A stretch of 64,000 nt of DNA from Strigamia acuminata (taxonomy: Eukaryota > Arthropoda > Chilopoda > Geophilomorpha > Linotaeniidae), in assembly GCA_949358305.1 (NCBI GenBank), contig OX442314.1:21445060-21509059 (forward strand). Direction: 5' to 3'. Below, piece after piece: positions 44,769 through 56,400 of the stretch (position 1 is its first letter; every line of letters starts with the position of its first letter). The position numbers and the translations under genes were made by a program. The notes beneath the pieces are model-generated. The model was not told where the DNA came from, searched no databases, and saw only the letters and a program-made list of their open reading frames with translations.

Positions 44769-47700
44769 TTTTGTGTTTTTTATCGATATTTTTATACATA
44801 TTTTTCTACCACAATTTCCAATAAATTTTTTTTTGAGTGAAATAAAAAAATGAAATTAATCGAAATAAATTGTTTCGTTTTAAAAATAAAAAAGGAGGAA
44901 AAATCTGTTCTGATTTACATCGTCTTGACCTAAATTTCAGAACTCAAAGGCCAATATTCCACGGCTCATTACATTCGGATTAGAAAATGATTGTACCTGT
45001 CAGAAGACTGGTTTTAGAAGAATAAATTTCTAATGACCCGGATGCATCACAATGAAAAATACAAAAATAAATCACAAATTAATCAATTTATTCACTATAG
45101 ACACAAACAAAATAAGAATTCACACGCAAAATAAAACAAAAACACAAAAATAAATATTTTTTCGACATACTCATGAATTAGTTTTCGATTTACGTGATAA
45201 ATTCGACCCGTTTCCTCATTTAATTTTTTTCTTCTCAATTTTCTAGCCGTTGCGACACGTCGCACATCTCACCGTATAAGGTCATTCCTAATGACTCAAC
45301 TGTGCAACGTTTTCAACAACAAAAAAGCAGTTTTCTGTATCGAGTATTCCCAACTGACATTGATAAAGTAGTCGTTATTGTGACCCCCGTTGAACTCAAC
45401 AGTCTGTGCACACATCTTGACATCACGTTTGAAACAAATCCAATTTTTTTTATTGTAAATTTGTCTTCCACAATTCAGTGCACTTTTCTAAGTAAACTGT
45501 TTAACACTCGACTCACATTTTTGCAAGTGGCTTGCAACAACACTTCCTGCACCAAGTCCCACAAACTTTCAAGTGATTAGCCTATTAAAGACACGTGTAG
45601 TGCAGATGTCAGCCCCCACATGTGAACATCAGCTGTTTATACCATAAATTATTACATTTCTCTCCAAGGTCCTTAATTTATTTTTCCACGCAAATCCCTT
45701 TTGATTCTTTTGGAATATTCATTTGATGTCACCATCATTAAAAATAAATTACATTTGGGTGGAGTTGAGGTTATAAAGCGAACAAAGAAAAAGGTTAAGT
45801 GTATTTCACATATATATATATATGTTTTTTATATTATTTTTTTCAGTATTTTTTAAAAAAGTATTAGTTTTTGATAACTTCATCTTTAACAAATTCAATT
45901 CATTCAATAAAAACAAATTCAAACTGTTTCCCAACTTCCTTGTTAGATAAGAAAATTGACCCGATTTATTTTGTTAACAAGTTGAATATTAGCGCAAAAA
46001 ATATTATATATTTAAAGCACTTTATTTCTACTTCCATTTTCCTTTTCAATTCAATAGCCAAAAAAGCAAGCACACCTTTCATGTTATTTTCTTTTTTACT
46101 TATCGATCTGCATTCCTTTACTGGTCACAACTATCCATTTTCCATTTCTGGTAAAAGTGCGCAAAGCGCCATCTCGAATCAAATCTCCGCTACAGGAAAA
46201 TCAAACAAAGAAAAAATCATTTTTTATTCAAGGATTTAATATTTTGTAACGTCACTCGATCTCGGTTCATTTGGATCAAGGCCGTATTATGTAATAGTCA
46301 TGACATCACGGAGTTTAATGGCCAATAAGACAACTGCAGCAGATAAGTCAGTGAGCAGACGAAACTAGCATTACTTGGACGTGGACGACGAGTGAGTTTT
46401 CTCTCTTTTAGGTGAGTTTATTCTCACAATCTTTTTACTTACAATCTCGAATTTAATATTAAAAAAAACTTCTGCCAATACAATTCCAATTTCCGATCGG
46501 TTTAATAGATAAATGTTTCATTTCCGCTTTCCATAAAGCAATATTTCGAAAATCCAACCACATAAATTGGTCAAATGGTTTAAATTCTCTATAACTAGAC
46601 GCACAACAAATCAAAACTAATCTGCTCTTATACAATTACTTAACCTCCACTTATAATATTCATGTTTACTTATAATTAAACCCTGCCCATGGCAATCAGT
46701 CTGAACATTCCACACCTAAATTTCACATAAACAATACTGAAACTATTTAAAAAATGAAAAACAAGAGTACAAATGAATTCCACGTGAACTACAACCACCA
46801 ATCAATAAATAGGCCATCCCTGCAGGTGTTTTTAAAACCTTCCTCAAACTACCATCAACCCTCTCAAAACACAAAAAAAGGTGAAAACATTTAAACTGAA
46901 ATGCTAAATAGTTTTTAATATATATAATCTGTCCCTATAAATAGAGGAAATAACCAATACTATTGATTTTCCTATAAAATTTTTTCTTACTTGTTGATAT
47001 TTTAGTCACTATGCAACTAAGTTTAAATTCTGTCAACAAATTGATGTCAATTATTATTGTGAGTTGGTGGGGACCTTGAAAGAAATTCAACTTCCTTTTA
47101 TGGAAAACAGCCTGCAGGGAGTATTGTGGACGTCATTTCTCACTTGTTAGACATGTGTAAGGGGTACAAGACACAGGTGGGAGGTGTTTTAAACAAGGTC
47201 AAGTGCTAATTTGGTATTCAGGTCATGTCTTAAAGCTGACTCATCACTAGAATCTAGTTGAAAATGGTTTGGGAAACCATGTTTGGGTGATTATTTAATT
47301 TATTTATGTTTGTTATTTCATATCTGCATATATGTGCTGTATTGATTATTGGAGATGTTAGGCCTGGATTTTTGCATGGTAATTTTTTACAAAAATGGAA
47401 GCAAATAAAATAATTATCTTTTTTGAAGCAACCACAACATGTGTTGTGGGTTTGGTTCGCTTTTGTTGTTTGCATTGATCAACATTTTGCATGGAAGATT
47501 TTTAGGACACGAGTGATGTGAACATTTGTTCAGTTTGAGTTTAATTGTGTAATTGTTTTATTTGGGGGGTGAGAAAAATAGACATGATGTCACTTGACAC
47601 TATTAAAATTCCATTGACTTTAATTTGACCAACAATCTCACCAGTAGGGAAAAAAGTATAAAAGGAAAATAAAGTAGGTCTGATTCAAGATAAAGTTTCC

Positions 47701-48621
47701 TCTTATTTTATATTCTGTTCAAGGAATAAGAAATGTTTATTTTTAAAAAAAAAATTAAAAAAAAATTACGTAAATCTATAAAAAAAATTAGACCTAAATC
47801 TAACTCATAAATCAATAAAATATGTGCAATTAATAATTCATAAATTTAAAATCAAAATTATATACATTTATAAAAAAAAATATTGTATTTATATATATTG
47901 ACATTCAATTTAAAATTAACATAAAATCATTTTTCTTATCTAGTCTCACAAGTTGGGCCACCTACGCTTTAACCTAGGTCTCGTACCTTATATAGCTTTT
48001 ACCTCAGGGTGGAGTTTGAAAAAATCGGTTTGAAAGACGCCCACAATTCATCTCCCAAAAAAAAACATTAAACGCATTCAAATTGGTTAAGAAAAATTTG
48101 ATGAAATATTACAAGTTGATAACCTCGTTTTCACTTCAGGGTATGAAGTTTATCACGTCACATTATACTTACTTAGTCCATTAATTTTGCTTAACTTTAA
48201 TGCGTTATGTCACTAATTTTCTTTAACTCATCTTAAGCAACAACGATGCAATTTGCGCATGCTCCGTTGAAAAATCACTCCGATCTCAGCTGCCCACAAG
48301 CTAATTAATAATTAAATTTCATTTAGATTAAGTAATTTATTTCACTTGATTTTACTTTAATCAACCAATGTGGATCCAAATTCTTATAACTGTTTTTAAA
48401 CTTTGTTATTTTGTTACTGAAATTTCCCCTTGAGAATTTCCTAAGAAAGTTCGGTCGTATAACATGGAGGAACAATTTGTATTGGATCGACTTAGTGACC
48501 CTAGTTCACATCATACCTCTATCGAGATTTGGATTCTTCTTCATCATCACCAACACTGCGACAGATCAATAAATTTAATTGTTCCCTTCTTTCTATTTAC
48601 AGAACTGTCATCGAAGACAAG
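44769..48621. other. Intergenic between DEPDC7 and the STPGR locus
   Basis: 3.8 kb of mostly AT-rich DNA, no exon supported. Acceptor/donor-like sites at about 46390-46415 and the tttctatttacag acceptor ending 48602 suggest leader exons for the STPGR gene. An ORF at 48464-48709 overlaps its first coding exon in another frame and is not supported. A tatata run is at 45811-45823, and A-rich low-complexity sequence at 47740-47900. Confidence 0.5.
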
Positions 48622-51160
48622 ATGGGTTACAGGGAAGGTACATGGACGCCGACCAAACGTCGGGGACCTATTGCTGCCGAATTCAATGGTCCTGGACCAG
48701 CTGCCGTGACATTGCCTTCTCTATTTGGCACCACTCAACGAGATCCATCCAAATCTAAAGCTCCTGCTTTCACTTTCCGACCTCGGTAAAATTATAATTA
48801 TCGCTCACTTTTTATCAGTTTATCATATAATGTGATTTAATTTTTCAGAATCAACGAGAAACTCGAATTACCCGGTCCTGGACCTGGCAAATATCTGACC
48901 GCTGGTGTCACGCGTAAAGGAAGAGAGTCACCGGCAGCGCCAACGCTCTCCGGACGGATGAAGGGAGATAAACCGTTTAATACTCCGGCACCCAATGCGT
49001 ATCATTCCGAAAAGGGCGATGATTCGGTACATGACAAGGCACCTTTGTTCTCATTTGGAGTTAAAATTAAGGATCCTAAATTGGCTGATATACCAGGTAA
49101 ATTATTTTTTTTATAAAGTAATTGTTCAGGTCACTGATAAATCTGTAATCGTTCACTACGATATAATGTAATCAGATACCTAGGTCTTGATTCATTTAAC
49201 TTAGAAATTGAATGTAGTAATAATCGATGAAGTCGATTGAATGCCATTAGGTGCAGGGGCGTACCTACCGGGTGTGGTGTTTATAGGGTGTGCAAAAGCA
49301 CTATAATTTGCTTTTGGATGCCATAACATCTTCTGTAGGATGATGAAGGTAAATCAATAATAAGGATGAATAAAATTAGTTAATTCATTCAGTTAAATTC
49401 TTTTCCCATTTCATTCACAGATCAAAATTTATAGCGGGCACAGACCAGGTGGTTACGCTCCTGATAAGGTGCAGTCAATCTTGTGAAAGACAAAGTCAAC
49501 ATTTTATGATTAAGTCACTTTTTCCGGCACTGTAATACTTTGTTCGAACCAGAAAGTTTGGGCTAGCCCAAAGTTTAAATCTAGTTCTGGTTCTTGGTGC
49601 GAATGCATCTAGCCCACAATTATCAAGTTTAAAATTTTTTAAACTAGATAATTCTAATCCAGTTGTGTGAACTAGATAATTGCCAAAGAACTAGATAACT
49701 GCCAAGGTCACTTCCCACAATTCTGTGAGTAACATGGTCTATTGGCGTAGATCTATAGATATGTGGCTTTTTGCTTTTTGGTGCAAACGCTCTAGCCTGA
49801 ACTTTTTAAGCCAATATCAGGCCAGAACCAGATTTAAACTTAGGGCTAGCCCAAACCTTCTGGTGCGAACGCGGTATAACGCAAAACGTATCGTCAGAGT
49901 CGCGATATCAATGGAATTCTGTAACGTAGACTTTGGCTTTCAAGGTTGAATGCACCGAATGTTTGATTGTGTTATTAACTTTAATATTATTGATCTGAAT
50001 GGACCCAACTTAATTAGCTTCCAATATCTACCAATTGGACAAGGGTTACAAGTTAATAACTAAACGACCTCCTAGCTTTATTTTAGGAATAAAACCTGAT
50101 GTTAAAGCTAACCAAGGTCCAGGTAAGGCTATAAGAACTAATTAAATGAAGTCAAACTAAACTATTTTAAAAACAACACTCTTTCTTGTTTATTGTGGAA
50201 TCAGGCCCTAATGCTTACGCCGTCAATAACAAAATGAGTGGTCCTAAGTATTCACTTGGCATTAGGCCCAAGTCGTCTACTCAAACTCCTACACCAGGTA
50301 GGCTTTTTAAACACTACATTCCACAGCATTAAAATTAATGAAAAGTGTGTATCAATTACAAACGTACACAATTTTAATTTTAATTTTGGGAGTGTTGGAA
50401 AGGCTTAGCTCAATTTAAATTGCTGTATTGGCTTTCAATATGTGTATGTGTAATGCAGTGCCGGATTAAATCCTGTTGAGGCACCTAGGCAGTCGAAATC
50501 TCGGGATCCCCCCCTGTAAATTATCTCCTAATACGTTTTTGATTTTACCAACCAACAGTTTGTTATAGCGGGACCCCTAAAAGGCGTGGGGCCCATAGAG
50601 CAGTGCCTAATCTGCCTATTTGGTAATCCAGCACTGGTGTAATGAACACTTAGATAATTTCTTGTTTACAAAATTTGGCACTTTAAAATAGTTCTAATAT
50701 AGTTCAGGGATTCCCAACCCCTACGTCACGACCAAAAGTTGGATCGTGAGCAAAAAAGGTTGCGAACTCCTGATATAGTTACACCAACTAACAAATGCTT
50801 CCAATTGCTAAATGCTTACTAATATCTAACATGTACTAGCTCCAAATGTTTACCAGCCTAATAGCGGACTAAATGTTATAAGGAAAAGGGCTCCCAGCTG
50901 TATCCTAGGAATGAAACACCGCACTAAAACTAATGAAAACCCAGGTAAGGGAAAACTGTACTGTGTATTGTCGTGTCGTTGTATATGTGTTTATTTAAGA
51001 AAAAAACTTATATAAACTAAATCTAGATAAGTTCTTTAATGTAATCTTAAATTGGTTATAAAACCAGCCTCCAATGCATACATCATCAGTAATAAAATGA
51101 GTGGTGCTATGTTTTCCTTTGGCATTAGGCCCAAGACATCTGTTCCTTTCTCCACACCAG
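48622..51160 (+). CDS. ODF3/SHIPPO-like STPGR protein, 5' exons
   Basis: Exons 48622-48785, 48849-49096, 50087-50122, 50205-50297, 50840-50944 and 51068-51160 are all in frame, and all phase 1 after the second. The start MGYREGTWTPTKRRGPIAAE parallels the M-G-T-W-x-P-x-R-x-R-G-P-I opening of ODF3/CIMAP1 sperm-tail proteins. STPGR (sperm-tail PG-rich) units follow: FNGPGPAAV, ELPGPGPGKYLT, NTPAPNAYHSEKGDDSVHDK, NQGPGPNAYAVNNKMSG, APNVYQPN and ASNAYIISNKMSG. Such proteins decorate ciliary/flagellar microtubules and outer dense fibres. Exons 50205 and 51068 (93 nt each) are recent duplicates (KMSG…GIRPK). The last exon has a donor and no stop. Its phase allows joining to 51717 or to the array from 53450. 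Confidence 0.88.
49541..49875. mobile_element. Inverted-repeat element in STPGR intron
   Basis: The left arm (gttcgaaccagaaagtttgg then gctagccc and aaagtttaaatct, 49542-49584) is inverted relative to the right arm (agatttaaacttagggctag then cccaaaccttctggtgcgaac, about 49829-49870). This is a MITE-like structure of about 330 bp. Internal copies of aactagataa are also repeated. Confidence 0.75.
50456..50636. mobile_element. hAT-type MITE, 181 bp, with 8-bp target duplication
   Basis: The termini cagtgccggattaaatcc and (inverted) cagtgctggattaccaaa are hAT-like. The flanks are identical 8-mers gtgtaatg (50448-50455 and 50637-50644), the hAT-length target-site duplication. It lies in an STPGR intron. 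Confidence 0.9.
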
Positions 51161-51563
51161 GTAAAAAATGTCAATTTTGAAATGTTTATACCATAGAACC
51201 GTACACAAGCCTTGATTCTTTTTGAATTTCTAATCACAAGCAATTAGGTCTCGTCTATTCATTGTAATTATGCATAATTTGACAGTTGTGTGTTTTGTTT
51301 TCAAACTGTACGAATTAATTGTCACCTGAATGAAAAAGTTTATTTTTGAATTTTGATGGTATAGTAATTATTTGAAAAATTTCAAAAAAAAATAACAAAA
51401 GAATAATTAATCACCACTAGATGGCACAGTTGAGTTGGATCTTAGCATTCCTGTTGCCATGGCAGCAGGAAAACCTTGTTCTTCGGAAGCAAATTAAGCA
51501 GTATTTTCTGTCATGATCATTTTCCATTTCTAAATTTTTAGTCTAAGCGAAAAAAAATTAAAA

Positions 51564-53134
51564 ATGACTGCCTCTGGTTCATCGACTACGAGGCCATTTT
51601 CGAGCGGCATTGTTATTCGAGATCCAAACCGTAAGACCCGAGAATCCTGAATACATTTGATAAAAACAAATTCGTGTTCAAAGGCTTAAACGATTTTCTT
51701 TTTCTTTAAAATGCAGCGGTTAATAAATTTTATGACGCAAAATGGAGACCTTTGTCTGCGGGAGCAGCAACTACTTCAAAACACATGATGCTCAAAGAAG
51801 GTAGTTGGAAGTACTATGTCATTTTTTATTCTTTTTTCCCGAGAAAGGGATTGGAATTGCTGTGTTTCATTTCAATTGTAAGGTCACACTCAAGATTGTC
51901 CATGTTACGACCGATGGTTGAGGCACAAAGAAACGAGAGAGAGGGTGATGAAGGAGAGAGACACGATGCCAGGTTAAGAGATATGTTTAGTCGTGTTGTG
52001 TTTGTTACCAATGCGTTTACTAAAAATGGTTTGATTTTATTCATTCCATCGTTTAACAGCGGGTTATGGAAATTTATTACATAACTTGCGGTTAAACGAC
52101 TGGGCGGGCGGTGTGAATTCGTGACCAGTATGGTTAATAGGAGTTCTAAAAGCACATAAGCGTTTAGCTTTGGTCGTATCAACCGATTTTCTTATTTTTA
52201 TTTCTTATTTTTATTTATTTAAGCCAAATTATAAGCTTTTGCTTAACCAATTTGAAAGCATTTAATGTTTTCACACACAAATCAACTTGAAATAAGAAAT
52301 TAAACCAATTAATGTCAAAAGTGCTAATGAACTTACATAATCTATGAAATATTATGGCCTTATCGTTAACAAATGGGGGAAAAAAAGTCGTCATAATATT
52401 TTTTCATGAACAAGGTCCTGGAGCGTACACGATTAAAGATGATTTGCAGAGAGTTCGGACACCATGTTGGAATTGTGTCGGAAGAAAAGATCCGAAAGTT
52501 CATCTCAAAGGACCAGGTATATAAGAAATGATAAGCATCAAGTAGATTATGGGTTTACACGATTGATTTAGCACCGAATGCTTACAATGTGAGTGGATTG
52601 GTCCACAAAGGTGGGATGCCGCACGCCTTGGCTGCACACATGTTTGGGAAGGCAAAAGATTTTTCCACAAAGAGAATTTCAGACACTCCAGGTGAATTAA
52701 ATTTAAATTAGTCGCGGAATGTAATGAAGAGTAATGATTTTTCCCTACGCAAGCTCCAAACCATTACAAAATTCCAACCCCATTTGAGTCGTTGAGTTCA
52801 AAATGGAAACGAGAGATCGAGATGAAAAGACAAGGCAGTTAATTAACATAGGGAAGAGAAATATTTTTTAAAAAATAATATTAATGGTTTGTTGATTTTG
52901 TTTTTTAGTTCCAAAAAACTGTTTATTTTGCCCTTCGAGAAGTAAATCCAGAAATGCGATCAAATCTGAAGCAGGTTAAATATAAATAAGAAAAGAAAGT
53001 CGAAATTAAATGACTGGTTTTTACTGCTGAGTTTTATCCCATTAGATGTTGCGGACAAAGAGAGCAACACAGGTTCTTACCGCCTCTATTGGGGCTCGGA
53101 CACGTTTAGGGGGAAATATTACATGGATAATTGA
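51564..53134 (+). CDS. Smaller STPGR-type protein, nested or tandem gene, seven exons
   Basis: Exons 51564-51630, 51717-51800, 52415-52516, 52572-52691, 52754-52837, 52909-52974 and 53046-53134, all phase 1, encode about 203 residues. The N-terminus MTASGSSTTRPFSSGIVIRD follows an acceptor (tttttag) in the leader. PG-type units include GPGAYTIKDDLQRVRTP, KGPAPNAYNVSGLVHKGG and SDTPAPNHYKIP. The C-terminal exons carry KNCLFCPSRSK and end FRGKYYMDN*. The donor at 52837 (GGCA/GTTAAT) is weak. If it is unused, the protein stops at TAA 52840-52842. An aataaa at about 53317 supports a transcript end here. Because the exons share phase 1 with the large flanking array, they might also be alternatively spliced into it. 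Confidence 0.78.
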
Positions 53135-53449
53135 TGCTAAATTGAAGCTAAATTAAAATACCAAAAAAATTGAAAATGTATTATAGTTTTGTAATGTATA
53201 GAACGATGAAAAGAAATTTAAGGTGATAGTGAAATTAAAAAAGGTAAAAGCCAAATTGAAATATTTGTGTTGGCTCACTTATTATTATTATTAATTTTTA
53301 TAACTATAAAACTCAATAAAACATCTTTTGGTGATTTTTTTAAAAAAAGTATGTATTTTTTTATATGTATCTTATGTTTGGTGACAATTAATAGATATGA
53401 ATCTTTAATCAAGTGATTAACACACAATTATTTTATGCTCTCGACCCAG

Positions 53450-56400
53450 CTCCAAATGCTTATAAGCCTGAAAAGAGTCTGTCAGTTGCTTACAAGAGTG
53501 CGCCCAAATTCACATTTGGAGAAAAACTTAAAGCTGGTAAAGTGTTTAATACTCCAGGTAAGTTCAGCTTCAGTTGCGTTTTTTAAATTTATTTTTTTAT
53601 TTTTTTTTAAATCGTTTTTTATGTAAATTTTTAGCATTTCTGTAATTATTTTTATTTTTTTACTTGCATGATTAATTAGCGCCAAATGCCTACAGCCCTG
53701 ACAAAAGTGATGGAAATGTTCACGAATCAGCTCCACTCTATTCTTTTGGTGCAAAGATTAAGGATCCGAATCAATTTAACGTTCCAGGTAATATACAAAT
53801 GGAAACAGAATTATTCGAACCTCGGTCATACGAACAACCGATTAACCGAACATTAACATTAACCGATGTGTTAGATTTTATTATCGATTTTTACTCGATT
53901 TTTTCTTTTCATATACAATTGTGGAAATTAAATAATAATATTCCTTATATCGTTTTATATCGCTTGTTTAGTTTACATGTATGTAAACAAATCGGTTTTA
54001 TGAACACCCATGTCGCCCGATTAGTTCGGAAAATCTCGGAAAATCGACGGTCTACTGTACATCTGCTGCGGTGCACTGCAGTGTAGTGGATTTGCAACAA
54101 ATGGGGCCTGGGTTGGAAGTAGGAAATCGCTATCTTTGTAATTTTGGGGTTCTCGTGAGCAGGGTGAAAAAAAATCTGGTCTGGGAAAAAAGAAAGTTAT
54201 TAAACCAAGCTAAAATGGCACAGCTGTCTTATTATTGTAAAGATCCAATCTTCTGTGAATCTGTACTCAACTGCATGCTATGGAATGAAGCAACATGCAT
54301 CTGACATCACCAGATTATTTGATGTGAATTGAATGCTACTATGGCTGAGACTAGGCGACGACGCAGTTGAGTGCATGTTTCCAAGGAGATAATTTAATTG
54401 CGTCACTAACAAAGTCATCTTTTCAATGTCGCATAAATTATAAGAAATAGCTAGTCGGCAAAAGGAAATTGCTTTAGGCACATTTTGTTTTATTTATTAT
54501 TTTAATTTAAATTTTAAATTTTTTTTTTAATTTTTAATTCATTGTTAGATTGATTATGCTTGACTTTCCAAAAATTAATTATTGTTTTGTTGATTTTTTT
54601 TATTTTATTCTATGATTAATTAGCTCCAAATGCCTACAGCCCTGACAAAAGTGATGGAAAGGTTCACGAATCAGCTCCGCTTTATTCTTTCGGTGCAAAG
54701 ATAAAAGACCCGAGTAGATTTAATGTTCCAGGTAAGATAAACATTCCGTACTCACTATTCATACAGGCAACACTATGATAAGCCGTTGCAGTCGTTCTCA
54801 CGTACACTGTAAAAGATAATTCAGTATTTTTTACGGAAAAACTGCAGGCAGCAGGGTTGCCAGGAATTTTCTGCGGACGTGTGTAGACTAAGTTTTGCCC
54901 TAAATTTACTGAAAACAACAAAATCTTCGTAAAAATATTAATTCTGGTTGCACAATTTTCTATATATTTACTGAATTAACATTGCAGTCGAAACTCTATA
55001 ACGAATTGCAAGGGACCCGAAAATCAATTCGTTATAATGAGAATTCGTTATATTGAAATTTTTTAACATGGTGTTCTATGGCCAGCCAACCAAACCAGCC
55101 ATTTTTAGGTATTCGTTATACTGATAATTTGTTATATCGCGATTTGTTATAAAGAGTTTCGACTGTATTAATATTACCCCAGTAGCACGGATGATCGATT
55201 AAACATCGCATTTATGCAGATACGATATTAAACATCGCATTTATGCAGATACGATATTAAACATCGCATTTATGCAGATACGATATTAAAGAAATTATTA
55301 AATAAATTGTTAGCGTATATAATTTAATCAGTAGTATAGTTTCATTGCTATTTAATTCTAATTATTATTATTTGGCTTTTTTTCTACTCTTGCAATAATT
55401 AGCTCCAAATGCGTATAGTCCTGATAAAAGTGATGGAAAGGTTCACGAATCTGCTCCACTTTACTCTTTCGGTGCAAAGATTAAGGACCCGAGTCCATTT
55501 AACGTTCCAGGTAATATAAATACAGTAGCATTAGAATCAAATGAAAAGATTACGTAGGTACTTAGCCAATGCCTCTCAATACTCAAATGGAATTGCTTTT
55601 AAAAATCCTGCTTTGTATAGCTCTACAATAGGAATGAAAAGTTGAAGCAGAGCACTTCAAAAGTGTTTAGGTTTTTTTCCAGAACTTCTTTATTTAGATT
55701 TTTTTAAATAAATTCTTTGTAACATGAGAAATAAATTTGCCAAATCTATTGAGAAAGTTATCATAAAATACAGTATAAATAATGTTTTGATGATTTTTGT
55801 TTTTATGATCAGCTCCAAACGCCTACAATCCTGACAAAAGTGATGGAAACGTTCACGAATCAGCTCCACTTTATTCTTTCGGTGCAAAAATTCAAGATCC
55901 GTGTCCATTTAATGTTCCAGGTAATATCGAAATTTAATTGAGCACAACAGATTTGCGAAGCGTAGAATACGCGCGATGGGCCCCAACTTATGGCGCGCAC
56001 TTAATGCATCACAAATACCAGATGCTAAACCTAATAATGTCCCAGGTGAGCATAATTTTAAGTGAAATTCGTAGCATAAGTATGAAATAGAAATCTACAT
56101 TAAAAATGGATAGGAGTCATAATTATTTTATTTTAAAAATACGACTTAAAATCTGATTTCAAACTAGATAAAAACTCAAATTCAATCAGTTTTTACTTTC
56201 TTAACATTAAACTCAAATGCCGTACAAGAAATAATGTTGCAATTTCTAAGAAGTAGACAAACAAATAAATCTATATATATACTTGTATGTATACTGGATC
56301 TTGTCAACAGAGTTGAAAGGATTCCTAGTTGAAATGGATTGCATTGAAAGTCACCTTCGTCTCCTAAGGAAACGAGTATTCTTTGAAAGAATCCTAATGG

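Noticed and set aside
52861-53134. CLFCPSRSK exons considered as an independent zinc-binding gene
   Set aside because: Only one C-x2-C pair, no ATG, and phase-1 junctions consistent with being the 3' exons of the STPGR gene at 51564.
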